In this document: positions 46,160-54,308 of the stretch, piece after piece
Layout of the letters: each line of letters starts with the position of its first letter
Position numbering within the stretch: position 1 is the first letter of the stretch
Assembly: GCA_040772085.1 (NCBI GenBank)
Contig: JAXGYU010000001.1
Coordinates: forward strand, 1,860,001 to 1,924,000
DNA from: JAXGMV01 sp040772085
GTDB taxonomy: Bacteria > Chloroflexota > Anaerolineae > Anaerolineales > Anaerolineaceae
Direction of reading: 5' to 3'
Length of the DNA: 64,000 bases
Program-made: the position numbers and the translations under genes
The notes under the pieces: generated by a model
Databases searched by the model: none
What the model saw: only the letters and a program-made list of their open reading frames with translations
What the model was told of the DNA's origin: nothing

Positions 46160-47164
46160 TTAGCGGTAGTAGGGATTGTAGCTGTTGAGCGTCTTCATGT
46201 AATTGGCGCGCTCAAACGCCGCGGGATCCGCTACATTCTTCTGGCTCATGCTGCCGATCATCTGCTGAACAGACTCATATTCGTAAGTCTCCATCCAGCT
46301 CTTGAACTCAGCCAGAAGTGAAGTCGCGCGTTCGGGGCCTTTGAGCAGCAGCTCAGAAGCAACCATCGAAACATTCGCGCCGGCCATTGTTGCTTTGACC
46401 ATATCGGTCGCAGAATGCACGCCGGTGGTCAGCGCCAGGTCAGCCTGAACGCGGCCGTAGAGGATCGCGACCCAGCGCAACGGCAGCCGCAGCTCATTGG
46501 AGTTGCTCAGCACCAGGTTGGGCTTGACTTCCAGTGTTTCAACATCCAGGTCGGGCTGGTAGAAGCGGTTGAAGAGCACCAGACCATCAGCGCCGGCTTT
46601 GACCAGTCGATTGGCAAACGAAGGCAGCGCGGTGAAATAGGGGCTGAGTTTGAGCGCCAGAGGGATGTTGATTTCTTTTTTGACGTCCGCGACCAGGTCG
46701 ACATAGGAGTCTTCGATCTCGGCGCTGGTTGTCTCAGTCTCGGTCGGCAGATAATAGATGTTCAGCTCGAGCGCGTCCGCGCCAGCCTGTTCCATCTTCT
46801 TGGCATAGGAGGTCCAGCCGCCGGAGGACATACCGTTCAGGCTGGCGATCACGGGCACATTGACCGATTTCTTGATCGAGGCGAGCAGTTCCAGGTAGTC
46901 CTCAGGACCGACATTGTACTCTTTCAGATCCGGGAAGTATGTCAAGGCTTCGGCGAAGGACTCGGTGCCCTGGTTCAGGGTGAAGTCCAGAAACTTCTGA
47001 TCATGCTCGATCTGCTCTTCAAACAGCGAGTACATCACGATGGCGCCGACGCCGGCATCTTCCAGCTTTTTGGCAGAATCCAGCTTCTTGCTAAGCGTTG
47101 ATGATGCCGCGACCAGAGGATTGCTGAGATTCAAACCCAAGTAAGTTGTTGATAGATCTGTCAT
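46160..47164 (-). CDS. dihydroorotate dehydrogenase-like protein
   Basis: A 334-residue FMN TIM-barrel protein: GLNLSNPLVAASSTLSKKL, SGGWTSYAKKMEQAGADALELNIYY and LALKLSPYFTALPSFANRLVKAGADGLVLFNR. This is the DHOD-like subfamily commonly coded beside pyruvate:ferredoxin oxidoreductase, not a biosynthetic PyrD; no other pyr gene is near. It starts 19 bases after nifJ ends. Function in the family is not established; a flavin-dependent redox partner role is inferred. Confidence 0.88.
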   Translation of the reverse strand: MTDLSTTYLGLNLSNPLVAASSTLSKKLDSAKKLEDAGVGAIVMYSLFEEQIEHDQKFLDFTLNQGTESFAEALTYFPDLKEYNVGPEDYLELLASIKKSVNVPVIASLNGMSSGGWTSYAKKMEQAGADALELNIYYLPTETETTSAEIEDSYVDLVADVKKEINIPLALKLSPYFTALPSFANRLVKAGADGLVLFNRFYQPDLDVETLEVKPNLVLSNSNELRLPLRWVAILYGRVQADLALTTGVHSATDMVKATMAGANVSMVASELLLKGPERATSLLAEFKSWMETYEYESVQQMIGSMSQKNVADPAAFERANYMKTLNSYNPYYR

Positions 47165-47183
47165 TTTCTACTCCATTCCCTAG

Positions 47184-50100
47184 TTATTCTGCCGTATCGT
47201 TGCTTGAATAGTCGAGCTTTTCAAGTTGTTCCAATTTTTGCCAGCGCTTCCTGGTATCCTCATTCGCTTCCTTCATCAGCATCTCGGCGCGCTGTTCATT
47301 GCTTTGCGTGAGCATGCGATACCTTGATTCATTATATGCATAATCTTCCATTCTAATAGAAGGCGCTTTAGAGTCAAGCGTGAGCGGATTTTTGCCTTCA
47401 TCGATCAGGGCAGGGTTGTAGCGGAAGAGCGGGAATGCGCCTGCCTGTACCGCCAGTTTCTGCTGCTCAAGACCGCGGCGCATGTCAATACCGTGGGCGA
47501 TGCAGTGTGAGTAGGCGATGATCAGGGAAGGACCGGGGTAGGCTTCCGCTTCCAGGAAGGCACGCAGCGTATGCGTGTCGTTGTAGCCCATGGCAACTTT
47601 GGCAACGTAGATGTAACCGTAGGTCATGGCAATCTGAGCCAGATCTTTCTTGGGCAGGCCCTTGCCGTTGGCGGCAAATTTCGCCACAGCGGCGCGCGGG
47701 GTTGACTTGGAGGACTGACCGCCGGTGTTTGAGTAAACTTCGGTGTCCAGCACCAGAATATTGACATCGCGGCCAGTCGCCAGGACGTGATCGAGACCGC
47801 CGTAGCCAATATCGTATGCCCAGCCGTCACCGCCGATGATCCACAGGCTCTTGCGGACCAGGTTATCAGCCAGCGTCGCCAGTTGGGTTGCGCGCGGGTC
47901 GCCATTCAAGCCAGCCAGCTTATCCTTCAGAGCTGTCACGCGTTCACGCTGCTTGGCAATCTCGGCATCGGTGGATTGTTTCGCGTCCAGCAGTTCGTCA
48001 ACCAGGCCTTCACCAACTTTGCCGGCGAATTCTTTCAACAGTTCTTTGGCAAACTCAGATTGCTTGTCGATCGTCAGGCGCATGCCCAGGCCATATTCCG
48101 CGTTGTCTTCGAACAGCGAGTTCGACCAGGCGGGACCGCGGCCTTCTTTATTGAAGGACCACGGGGTGGTCGGCAGGTTGCCGCCATAGATCGAGGAGCA
48201 GCCGGTGGCGTTGGCGATGATGGCGCGGTCGCCGAACAGTTGCGACACCAGCTTGAGGTAAGGGGTTTCACCGCAGCCGGCACAGGCGCCCGAGAACTCA
48301 AACAGCGGCATCAGCAACTGTGAATTCTTGACCGAGGTCGGTTCGAAGGCAGTGCGATCAGCCTCAGGCAGATCGAGGAAGAAGTTCCAGTTCTCGCGTT
48401 CGCTGTCGCGCAGCGGAGGCTGGTCAGCCATGTTGATCGCCTTGCGTCCGGGTTCCACCTTGTCCTTGGCGGGGCAGGCTTCAATACACAGCGCGCAGCC
48501 GGTGCAATCTTCCGGCGCGACCTGGACCGTGAACTTCATGCCAGGCAATTCCTTGAATTTGGCATCGGTCGATTTGAAGGTCGCGGGCGCGTCCTTGAGC
48601 AGGGCAGGGTCATAGACCTTCTGACGGATAACCGCGTGCGGGCAGACGAAGGAGCATTTGCCGCACTGGATACACAGATCAGGTTCCCAGACGGGGATCT
48701 CAAGCGCGATATTGCGTTTCTCCCAGCGCGTGGTGCCGCTTGGGAAGGTACCGTCAAAGGGCATGGCTGAAACGGGCAGGTCATCACCCTGGTAGGAGAT
48801 CATCTTGCCCAGAACGTCGCGCACGAACTCAGGTGCGTCAGCGGGCACAGCCTGATGACGGGTCAGCTTGCTGGTCGCTTCCGCGGGTACTTCCACCTGG
48901 AACAGGTTCGCCAGCGTGGAATCGACCGCGTCGAAGTTGGCTTTCACCACGGCTTCACCGCGTTTGCTGTAAGTCTTCTTGATGCTGGCTTTGATCTGCT
49001 CAATCGCTTCGTCGCGAGGCAGCACACCGCTGATCGCGAAGAAACAGGTCTGCATGATGGTGTTGATCCTGCCGCCCATGCCGGTTTTACCGGCAACATC
49101 GTAGGCATCGATGACGTAGAAGCGCAATTTCTTGCTGATGATGTCCTTCTGAACTTCCACCGGCAGATGATCCCAGACCTCTTCGGGCTTGTAGATGCTG
49201 TTCAGCAGGAAGACGCCGCCTTCGTGGGCATACTTCAGGACGTCATAGCGCTCCAGGAAGCTGAATTGATGGCAGGCGACAAAGTTGGCATCGCCATTCT
49301 GAATCAGATACGGCGCGCGGATCGGATCGGGACCGAAGCGCAGATGGGAAATGGTGAGAGAGCCGGATTTCTTCGAGTCATAAACGAAGTAACCCTGAGC
49401 GTTGTTGTTGGTCTCTTCACCGATGATCTTAATCGAGTTCTTGTTGGCGCCAACGGTACCATCAGCTCCCAGACCGAAGAAAACGCAGCGGACGGTCTTC
49501 TCACCGGCAATCGAGAACGACGGGTCGTAATCGAGGCTGCTATGGGTGACGTCATCAGTGATACCAACAGTGAAGTGATTCTTCGGGTCAGCAGCTTTGA
49601 GGTTCTCAAAGATCGCTTTGACCATGGCAGGGGTGAATTCCTTGGAGGAAAGACCATAGCGTCCCCCGACGATCTTGGCCTGACTGGTGAGGTTGCCCTC
49701 AGCGACGGCAGTGATCACATCTTGGTACAGCGGCTCGCCGATGCTGCCGGGTTCCTTGGTGCGATCCATGACAGCAATGCTCTTGACAGTGCTGGGCAGC
49801 ACCTTGAGGAAGTGTGAGACCGAGAAGGGGCGGAACAAGCGCACGGTCAGAACGCCGACTTTCTCGCCCTTATTCACCAGGTACTTGGCGGTTTCTTCAG
49901 CAGTCTCAGCGCCAGAGCCCATGATCACGATGACGCGTTCAGCGTCAGCCGCGCCGGCATAGTCGAACAGGTTATAGCGGCGGCCGGTCACTTCGTAGAA
50001 CTTGTCCATTGCCTGCTGAACGAGTTCAGGGCAGGCATCGTAGTATTTGTTGACGGTTTCACGGCCCTGGAAGTAAACATCTGGGTTCTGGGCGGTGCCG

Positions 50101-50747
50101 CGGATCGAGGGTTTTTCGGGCGTCAGGCCACGGGCACGATGAGCGAGTACGTCTGCTTCATCAATCATGGCGCGGATTTCTTCGTCGCTCAGGCTGATGA
50201 TTTTATTAACCTCTGAGGAGGTGCGGAAGCCGTCAAAGAAGTGCAGGAAGGGCACGCGGCTCTTCAGGGTCGCCGCATGGGCGATCAGGGCACTATCCTG
50301 GGCTTCCTGAACCGAGTTGGAAGCCAGCAGCGCGAAGCCGGTTCCACGGGTTGCCATGACATCAGAGTGGTCGCCGAAAATCGAGAGGGCGGCGGCCGCA
50401 AGTGAGCGGGCAGAGACATGGAAGACTGTCGAGATCAGTTCGCCGGCAATCTTGTACATGTTGGGGATCATCAGCAGCAAGCCTTGTGAGGCTGTGAAGG
50501 TGGTTGTGAGCGAGCCGGTAGTCAGTGCGCCGTGTACCGCGCCTGCCGCGCCGCCTTCAGATTGCATTTCCATCACCAGCGGGACGGTGCCCCACAGGTT
50601 GGTCATGCTTTCGGCTGCCCAGGCATCCGCGAATTCACCCATTGTCGAGCTGGGGGTGATGGGGTAGATCGCAATGACCTCATCCAGTTTGTAGGCGACA
50701 TGCGCCACTGCTTCGTTGGCATCTTTGGTTATGTATTCACGTGACAT
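47184..50747 (-). CDS. nifJ: pyruvate:ferredoxin (flavodoxin) oxidoreductase
   Basis: A 1187-residue, single-chain enzyme that oxidatively decarboxylates pyruvate to acetyl-CoA, CO2 and reduced ferredoxin. Domains in order: pyrimidine-binding start (YPITPSSTMGEFADAW, about 29-44), domain II, gamma domain, two [4Fe-4S] motifs CIQCGKCSFVC (about 690) and CTGCALCIEAC (about 746), the proximal cluster entry CAGCGETPYLKLV (about 819) and the TPP site GDGWAYDIGYGG (about 968). Cys in YSHCIAHG supplies the last cluster ligand. Full length; central to anaerobic fermentation. An inverted repeat lies in the upstream region. Confidence 0.97.
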   Translation of the reverse strand: MSREYITKDANEAVAHVAYKLDEVIAIYPITPSSTMGEFADAWAAESMTNLWGTVPLVMEMQSEGGAAGAVHGALTTGSLTTTFTASQGLLLMIPNMYKIAGELISTVFHVSARSLAAAALSIFGDHSDVMATRGTGFALLASNSVQEAQDSALIAHAATLKSRVPFLHFFDGFRTSSEVNKIISLSDEEIRAMIDEADVLAHRARGLTPEKPSIRGTAQNPDVYFQGRETVNKYYDACPELVQQAMDKFYEVTGRRYNLFDYAGAADAERVIVIMGSGAETAEETAKYLVNKGEKVGVLTVRLFRPFSVSHFLKVLPSTVKSIAVMDRTKEPGSIGEPLYQDVITAVAEGNLTSQAKIVGGRYGLSSKEFTPAMVKAIFENLKAADPKNHFTVGITDDVTHSSLDYDPSFSIAGEKTVRCVFFGLGADGTVGANKNSIKIIGEETNNNAQGYFVYDSKKSGSLTISHLRFGPDPIRAPYLIQNGDANFVACHQFSFLERYDVLKYAHEGGVFLLNSIYKPEEVWDHLPVEVQKDIISKKLRFYVIDAYDVAGKTGMGGRINTIMQTCFFAISGVLPRDEAIEQIKASIKKTYSKRGEAVVKANFDAVDSTLANLFQVEVPAEATSKLTRHQAVPADAPEFVRDVLGKMISYQGDDLPVSAMPFDGTFPSGTTRWEKRNIALEIPVWEPDLCIQCGKCSFVCPHAVIRQKVYDPALLKDAPATFKSTDAKFKELPGMKFTVQVAPEDCTGCALCIEACPAKDKVEPGRKAINMADQPPLRDSERENWNFFLDLPEADRTAFEPTSVKNSQLLMPLFEFSGACAGCGETPYLKLVSQLFGDRAIIANATGCSSIYGGNLPTTPWSFNKEGRGPAWSNSLFEDNAEYGLGMRLTIDKQSEFAKELLKEFAGKVGEGLVDELLDAKQSTDAEIAKQRERVTALKDKLAGLNGDPRATQLATLADNLVRKSLWIIGGDGWAYDIGYGGLDHVLATGRDVNILVLDTEVYSNTGGQSSKSTPRAAVAKFAANGKGLPKKDLAQIAMTYGYIYVAKVAMGYNDTHTLRAFLEAEAYPGPSLIIAYSHCIAHGIDMRRGLEQQKLAVQAGAFPLFRYNPALIDEGKNPLTLDSKAPSIRMEDYAYNESRYRMLTQSNEQRAEMLMKEANEDTRKRWQKLEQLEKLDYSSNDTAE

Positions 50748-50824
50748 ATTTCTTCTCCGTTAAATGAATTGGCAAAGAAACAGCCCTTGCGAGGGGTTGT
50801 TCTTCATTGATACGCAAGATTTGT

Positions 50825-50854
50825 TTACACTTCATTACTCAGAAAAAAGTGTAA
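50825..50854. promoter_or_regulatory. perfect 8-bp inverted repeat upstream of nifJ
   Basis: TTACACTT (50825-50832) and AAGTGTAA (50847-50854) with a 14-base spacer, 70-107 bases before the nifJ start. Between it and the ATG a hairpin AACAGCCC/GGGGTTGTT lies at 50789-50811. Could be an operator or a leader fold; it is not an FNR (TTGAT-ATCAA) or Rex (TTGTGAA-TTCACAA) site. Confidence 0.45.
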
Positions 50855-50995
50855 CGCAGGTATTCTCAGGTGTTTAGTAATAATGGTCACAGATTCAGGT
50901 GCGTCCTGTCATATTCTGCCAAATTTTACATGAATTACCGTCTTTTCGGGCTAAGAAAGGGCGGTAAATGCTTGATATTACCTAAAAAAGTGATA

Positions 50996-51526
50996 TCAGG
51001 GCTGTAAAACGGGGGCTGCCATCAACAAGGCAGAGAGTGTCTTGCCATCTTCGAGACCGCCGTTCCTTGCCATTTCATACACCTTCGAAACAGGCAGTTT
51101 GCGGATCTTCAGAAACTCATCCGTATCCTGCGGCAACGGATCATCCATCAGTCCGGTGGCGAGAAAGACATGCATAAATTCACTGGAATAACCAGGCGCC
51201 ATGAAGAAGCCACCCAGTCGGTTCAGGCTCGCGGCGGATTTTCCGATCTCTTCACGCAGCTCACGCATCGCGCCAGGTTCGGGGTCCTCGCCGCTGTCCA
51301 GCACGCCCGCGGGCAGTTCAAGTAAAGTCTTGAGCGCACCGAGGCGGTACTGTTCGACAAACCAGATATTGCCATCCTCGTCAACCGGCAGGATGGTCAC
51401 CGCGTCCTTGTGCTGGACGAGATCATACTTGCTGATGCGCTTGTCCGGCATCTGGATCTGGACGGAAGCGACGTTGAAGGCGCGTCCCCTGTAAATCATT
51501 TCGCTGCTCAAAATGGTGTGCTTCAT
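50996..51526 (-). CDS. NUDIX hydrolase, ADP-ribose pyrophosphatase-like
   Basis: A 176-residue hydrolase of nucleoside diphosphates linked to another group. A complete Nudix box is present (Gly, five residues, Glu, seven residues, REL-REE-I-G: GVLDSGEDPEPGAM then RELREEIG). WFVEQYRLGALKTLLELPAG and GFFMAPGYSSEFMHVFLA are typical of ADP-ribose/ADP-sugar pyrophosphatases. Preceded by CGGAGGAC. Last gene of the fmdB-csoR-osmC group, 100 bases after osmC. Confidence 0.9.
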   Translation of the reverse strand: MKHTILSSEMIYRGRAFNVASVQIQMPDKRISKYDLVQHKDAVTILPVDEDGNIWFVEQYRLGALKTLLELPAGVLDSGEDPEPGAMRELREEIGKSAASLNRLGGFFMAPGYSSEFMHVFLATGLMDDPLPQDTDEFLKIRKLPVSKVYEMARNGGLEDGKTLSALLMAAPVLQP

Positions 51527-51626
51527 GCTGTCCTCCGGAGAGTTGGACGATCTGCCTTAGTTTTACCATGAGAAAATCAGATGCCCCGATGAAGATCGAG
51601 GCATCTGAAGTATGCGCGATCGTTTG

Positions 51627-52028
51627 CTATTCCAGGATATGTGAGGTGGTGATCGTCGCGACACCACGGATCGTCGCGGCGACGCTGCAATATTTGCTCG
51701 CCGAGAGCTCGATGGCCTGTTCGGCATCCTTGTCGGTCAATCCGTCAGCTTTGATCGTATAGGTCAAGTGAATTTTTCTGAAAGCCCAGGGCGGATTGGG
51801 GTCCTGCTCAGCCTCTGCTTTGATCTCGAGTTTCTCGAGCTTGAAGCGTTTCTTCTGCAGAATCTCGACCACATCGACAGCCGTGCAGCTAGCCAATGAC
51901 ACCAGCAGCAGCTCGGAGGGTTTCATGCCGACGTTTTCATCGGGTGTCGAGAGCAGCACCGAATGCCTGGTCGAATCCTGCCCAACAAATTGCTTGCCGC
52001 CAATCCAGCGGATACTACCTTCTGCCAT
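51627..52028 (-). CDS. OsmC family peroxiredoxin-like protein
   Basis: A 133-residue protein with the two OsmC thiols Cys48 (LLVSLASCTAVDVVEIL) and Cys114 (SASKYCSVAATI). OsmC/Ohr proteins reduce organic hydroperoxides with dihydrolipoate-type partners; this one has the OsmC-subgroup (YhfA-like) spacing. Starts 8 bases after the csoR stop behind GAGGTGAC, so it is in the csoR message. Confidence 0.9.
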   Translation of the reverse strand: MAEGSIRWIGGKQFVGQDSTRHSVLLSTPDENVGMKPSELLLVSLASCTAVDVVEILQKKRFKLEKLEIKAEAEQDPNPPWAFRKIHLTYTIKADGLTDKDAEQAIELSASKYCSVAATIRGVATITTSHILE

Positions 52029-52036
52029 CTGTCACC

Positions 52037-52300
52037 TCATCCATTTCTGCCTGCCAGGGTCAGCAGGTCATCAAGCATTTTGCCGCGGGTTGATTTATCC
52101 CAGCGGTCATCGTTCAGACAAGTCTCCGCGTGTTCGCGCAGAATCTCAACGGAAGCCTGCTGTACAGCAGACTTGATTGCCTGCATCTGTTGCATCACAT
52201 CGCGGCAGTCCCGCTCCTCGGAGATCATGTTCTGGACGCCGCGTACCTGTCCCTCGATCCGTTTCAGCCGGGCGAGTATCATCTTTTTTTGATTGTCCAC
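52037..52300 (-). CDS. csoR: CsoR/RcnR family metal-sensing repressor
   Basis: An 87-residue, all-helical tetrameric repressor. LARLKRIEGQVRGVQNMI is the family DNA-binding stretch; Cys32, His57 and Cys61 have exactly the spacing (C-25-H-4-C) of the Cu(I) site in CsoR, so copper is the likely ligand. The GTG at 52300 is chosen: it gives the usual length, whereas the frame to 52381 overlaps fmdB. A CsoR-like operator overlaps the fmdB promoter upstream, suggesting self-regulation. No copper exporter gene is near. Confidence 0.88.
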   Translation of the reverse strand: MDNQKKMILARLKRIEGQVRGVQNMISEERDCRDVMQQMQAIKSAVQQASVEILREHAETCLNDDRWDKSTRGKMLDDLLTLAGRNG

Positions 52301-52353
52301 TGTACCTACTTTATCCTTTCGGCTGGGCTGCGACGCAGCCCCTGCGCTTATGC

Positions 52354-52560
52354 TCAAGTGAAGCCGCCGCTGCCGCCACATGAACTGGCGCCGCCTGAAC
52401 TATAACCAGCGCTGGCAAAACTGGAAATTTGTGAGACCTTTTTCTCGGTATCTACCCCATGGCAGCCGGGGCATTCCGGCATCGTGGATGCCTGAGAGAA
52501 AGAAACCAGCTTTTCAAAATCGTTACCACAGTTTTTGCATCGATATTCATATAAGGGCAT
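52354..52560 (-). CDS. FmdB family zinc-ribbon protein
   Basis: A 68-residue protein: MPLYEYRCKNCGNDFEKL with Cys8, Cys11, Cys30 and Cys33 as a zinc ribbon, then a Gly/Ser-rich tail with a single further Cys. The family is named after a regulator of the fmd operon in Methylophilus but its role is not defined. First gene of the csoR group, 53 bases before csoR. Confidence 0.88.
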   Translation of the reverse strand: MPLYEYRCKNCGNDFEKLVSFSQASTMPECPGCHGVDTEKKVSQISSFASAGYSSGGASSCGGSGGFT

Positions 52561-52581
52561 CTTGACTCATCACCTCGGAAA

Positions 52582-52602
52582 ATACTCTACAGGAGTATAG
52601 CA
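52582..52602 (-). promoter_or_regulatory. fmdB-csoR promoter with CsoR-type operator
   Basis: ATACTC-N5-GAGTAT (52582-52598) is a perfect 6-5-6 inverted repeat; known CsoR sites have TACCC-N-GGGTA. It overlaps the minus-strand -10 TATACT (52599-52594), itself preceded by TGC (extended -10). A bound repressor would block the promoter. Confidence 0.55.
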
Positions 52603-52712
52603 TAATTCTTTCTGCCGTCAAGCGCTTTTCACAAGGTATAATCAGTGAGTATTTTGTAGTACTTTCGCCCGTTTAACCTTGCGGGCTCATCATCTCACCC
52701 GATGGAGTGACT

Positions 52713-54074
52713 ATGAACGTGCTTGTTGTGGGGACTGGTTATGTTGGGTTAAATACTGGCGTCGCGTTAGCATATCTCGGGCATCATGTGACTTGCCTGG
52801 ATGTCGACCAGAAAAAAATTGACATTTTGAATGAAGGCAAATTGCCAATCTATGAACCGCAGCTGGATAAGATGCTGGCAGCCGCCAGGAAGAATCTATC
52901 GTTCACCAGCGATTATGATGCAGCGCATATCCCGGCTTGTGACGTGGTGTTCATCAGCGTCGGCACGCCCTCGCTGCCGGATGGCAGCCCAAATCTGAGC
53001 TACGTTCGCCAGGTCGCGCAGGAAATTGGCAGCCGGCTCGGACATGGATTTACAGTGATCGTCAACAAGTCAACGGTGCCGATCGGCAGCGGTAACTGGG
53101 TCAGCTCACTGGTGACGGATGCCTATAAGGCCAGTAACGGCAGCAAGCCGCAGAACAATTTCGCCATGGCATCCAACCCGGAATTCCTGCGCCAGGGCTC
53201 TGCCTTGTTCGACACCCTCTACCCGGACCGGATCGTCGTCGGCGCGGAAGATCCGCGGGCGATCGACGTGCTCACCAACCTTTACCGGCCGATCCTCAAT
53301 CAGGATTTCCCCGCGCCGGAATACCTGCCGCGGCCTGAGGGGCGCGCGGCTGTACCGCTGGTCACCTGCGACCTGGCATCAGCCGAACTGATCAAATATG
53401 CCGCCAACGCTTTTCTGGCGGTCAAGATCAGCTACATCAACGAAATCGGCGCGCTGGCGTCGAAAGTCGGCGCGGACATCTCTCAGATCGCACGCGGTAT
53501 TGGACTGGACACGCGCATCGGCCCACGCTTCCTGGAAGCGGGCATTGGCTGGGGCGGAAGCTGTTTCGGCAAAGATACCGCAGCCATCATCTCCACGGCG
53601 GGTGAGTATGCTGTTGAGATGCCGATCGTCGAGGCGGCCCGGCAGGTCAACTACCGCCAGCGCGAATGGGTGGTGGAGCGTCTGCAGAATGAGCTGAAGA
53701 TCCTCAAGGGGCGTACGATCACGCTGCTTGGTTTTGCATTCAAACCTGATACCGATGACCTTCGTGACGCGCCGGCGCTGGATATCGCGAAGAATTTGAT
53801 TCAGCGCGGTGCCAAGGTGAGAGCCCATGACCCGGTGGCGCTGGATAACGCGCGCGCGCAATACCCGGATCTCGGTGTTGAATACCTGGATGACGTGAAC
53901 GAAGCCATAGACGGCGCGGACGCGCTGGTGCTGGTGACCCATTGGCCAGAATATCGCACTCTGCCTTGGGGTGAGATCCGCGGGCAGGTGCGTCTGGTGG
54001 TGGACGGGCGCAATTTCCTTTCCAAAGCCGAGATGGAAAAGCTTGGTTTCAGGTACGTGGGCGTAGGAAAGTAG
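52713..54074 (+). CDS. UDP-glucose/GDP-mannose dehydrogenase family protein
   Basis: About 453 residues. NAD site GTGYVGLNTGVALAYLGH at the N-terminus, central linker, and catalytic GIGWGGSCFGKD with the nucleophile Cys at about residue 284; the C-terminal UDP-binding domain has FKPDTDDLRDAPALDIAKNL. It oxidises a nucleotide sugar to the uronic acid for surface polysaccharides. UDP-glucose 6-dehydrogenase (Ugd/TuaD type) is most likely, but UDP-GlcNAc or GDP-mannose forms are not excluded. ATG at 52713 follows GGAG; TATAAT at 52637-52642 may be the -10. Confidence 0.9.
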   Translation: MNVLVVGTGYVGLNTGVALAYLGHHVTCLDVDQKKIDILNEGKLPIYEPQLDKMLAAARKNLSFTSDYDAAHIPACDVVFISVGTPSLPDGSPNLSYVRQVAQEIGSRLGHGFTVIVNKSTVPIGSGNWVSSLVTDAYKASNGSKPQNNFAMASNPEFLRQGSALFDTLYPDRIVVGAEDPRAIDVLTNLYRPILNQDFPAPEYLPRPEGRAAVPLVTCDLASAELIKYAANAFLAVKISYINEIGALASKVGADISQIARGIGLDTRIGPRFLEAGIGWGGSCFGKDTAAIISTAGEYAVEMPIVEAARQVNYRQREWVVERLQNELKILKGRTITLLGFAFKPDTDDLRDAPALDIAKNLIQRGAKVRAHDPVALDNARAQYPDLGVEYLDDVNEAIDGADALVLVTHWPEYRTLPWGEIRGQVRLVVDGRNFLSKAEMEKLGFRYVGVGK

Positions 54075-54093
54075 GGCGTCTATTTTGAATATC

Positions 54094-54125
54094 AAAGAGC
54101 GCGGAAAAATCCGCGCTCTTTTTTT
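54094..54125 (+). terminator. rho-independent terminator after the nucleotide-sugar dehydrogenase
   Basis: Perfect 12-bp stem (54094-54105 with 54110-54121), AAAA loop, then a T-run. Confidence 0.9.
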
Positions 54126-54233
54126 CGGTAGGTAATGGCAGCGTGTGAGGATGAACCAGCGTATGCCGCCGCTTCTGGTGCGTTGCGCTGATGACCCATC
54201 CCAATAAATGGGGAATCCAACCCGTGAACCCTC

Positions 54234-54262
54234 TTGACACTGAACATTTGTTCGTGTATTAT
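54234..54262 (+). promoter_or_regulatory. lexA: lexA promoter with LexA/SOS box
   Basis: TTGACA (54234-54239), 17-base spacer, TATTAT (54257-54262). The spacer holds GAACATTTGTTC (54242-54253), a perfect GAAC-N4-GTTC LexA box of the Bacillus/Chloroflexi type, so LexA should repress its own gene. Confidence 0.88.
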
Positions 54263-54308
54263 TGTTTGTAGTACAAAGGTTCAAGTATTAGCGAGTAAAG
54301 GAGTTGCT

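Noticed and set aside
48855..49817. 320-aa plus-strand ORF inside nifJ
   Set aside because: Antisense shadow of a clearly real oxidoreductase; composition follows the opposite strand codons.
52301..52381. 27-residue N-terminal extension of CsoR
   Set aside because: It overlaps the fmdB coding end, has no family match, and a GTG at 52300 gives the normal length.
53379..54284. 301-aa minus-strand ORF opposite the nucleotide-sugar dehydrogenase
   Set aside because: Overlaps a full-length real gene, a strong terminator and the lexA promoter.
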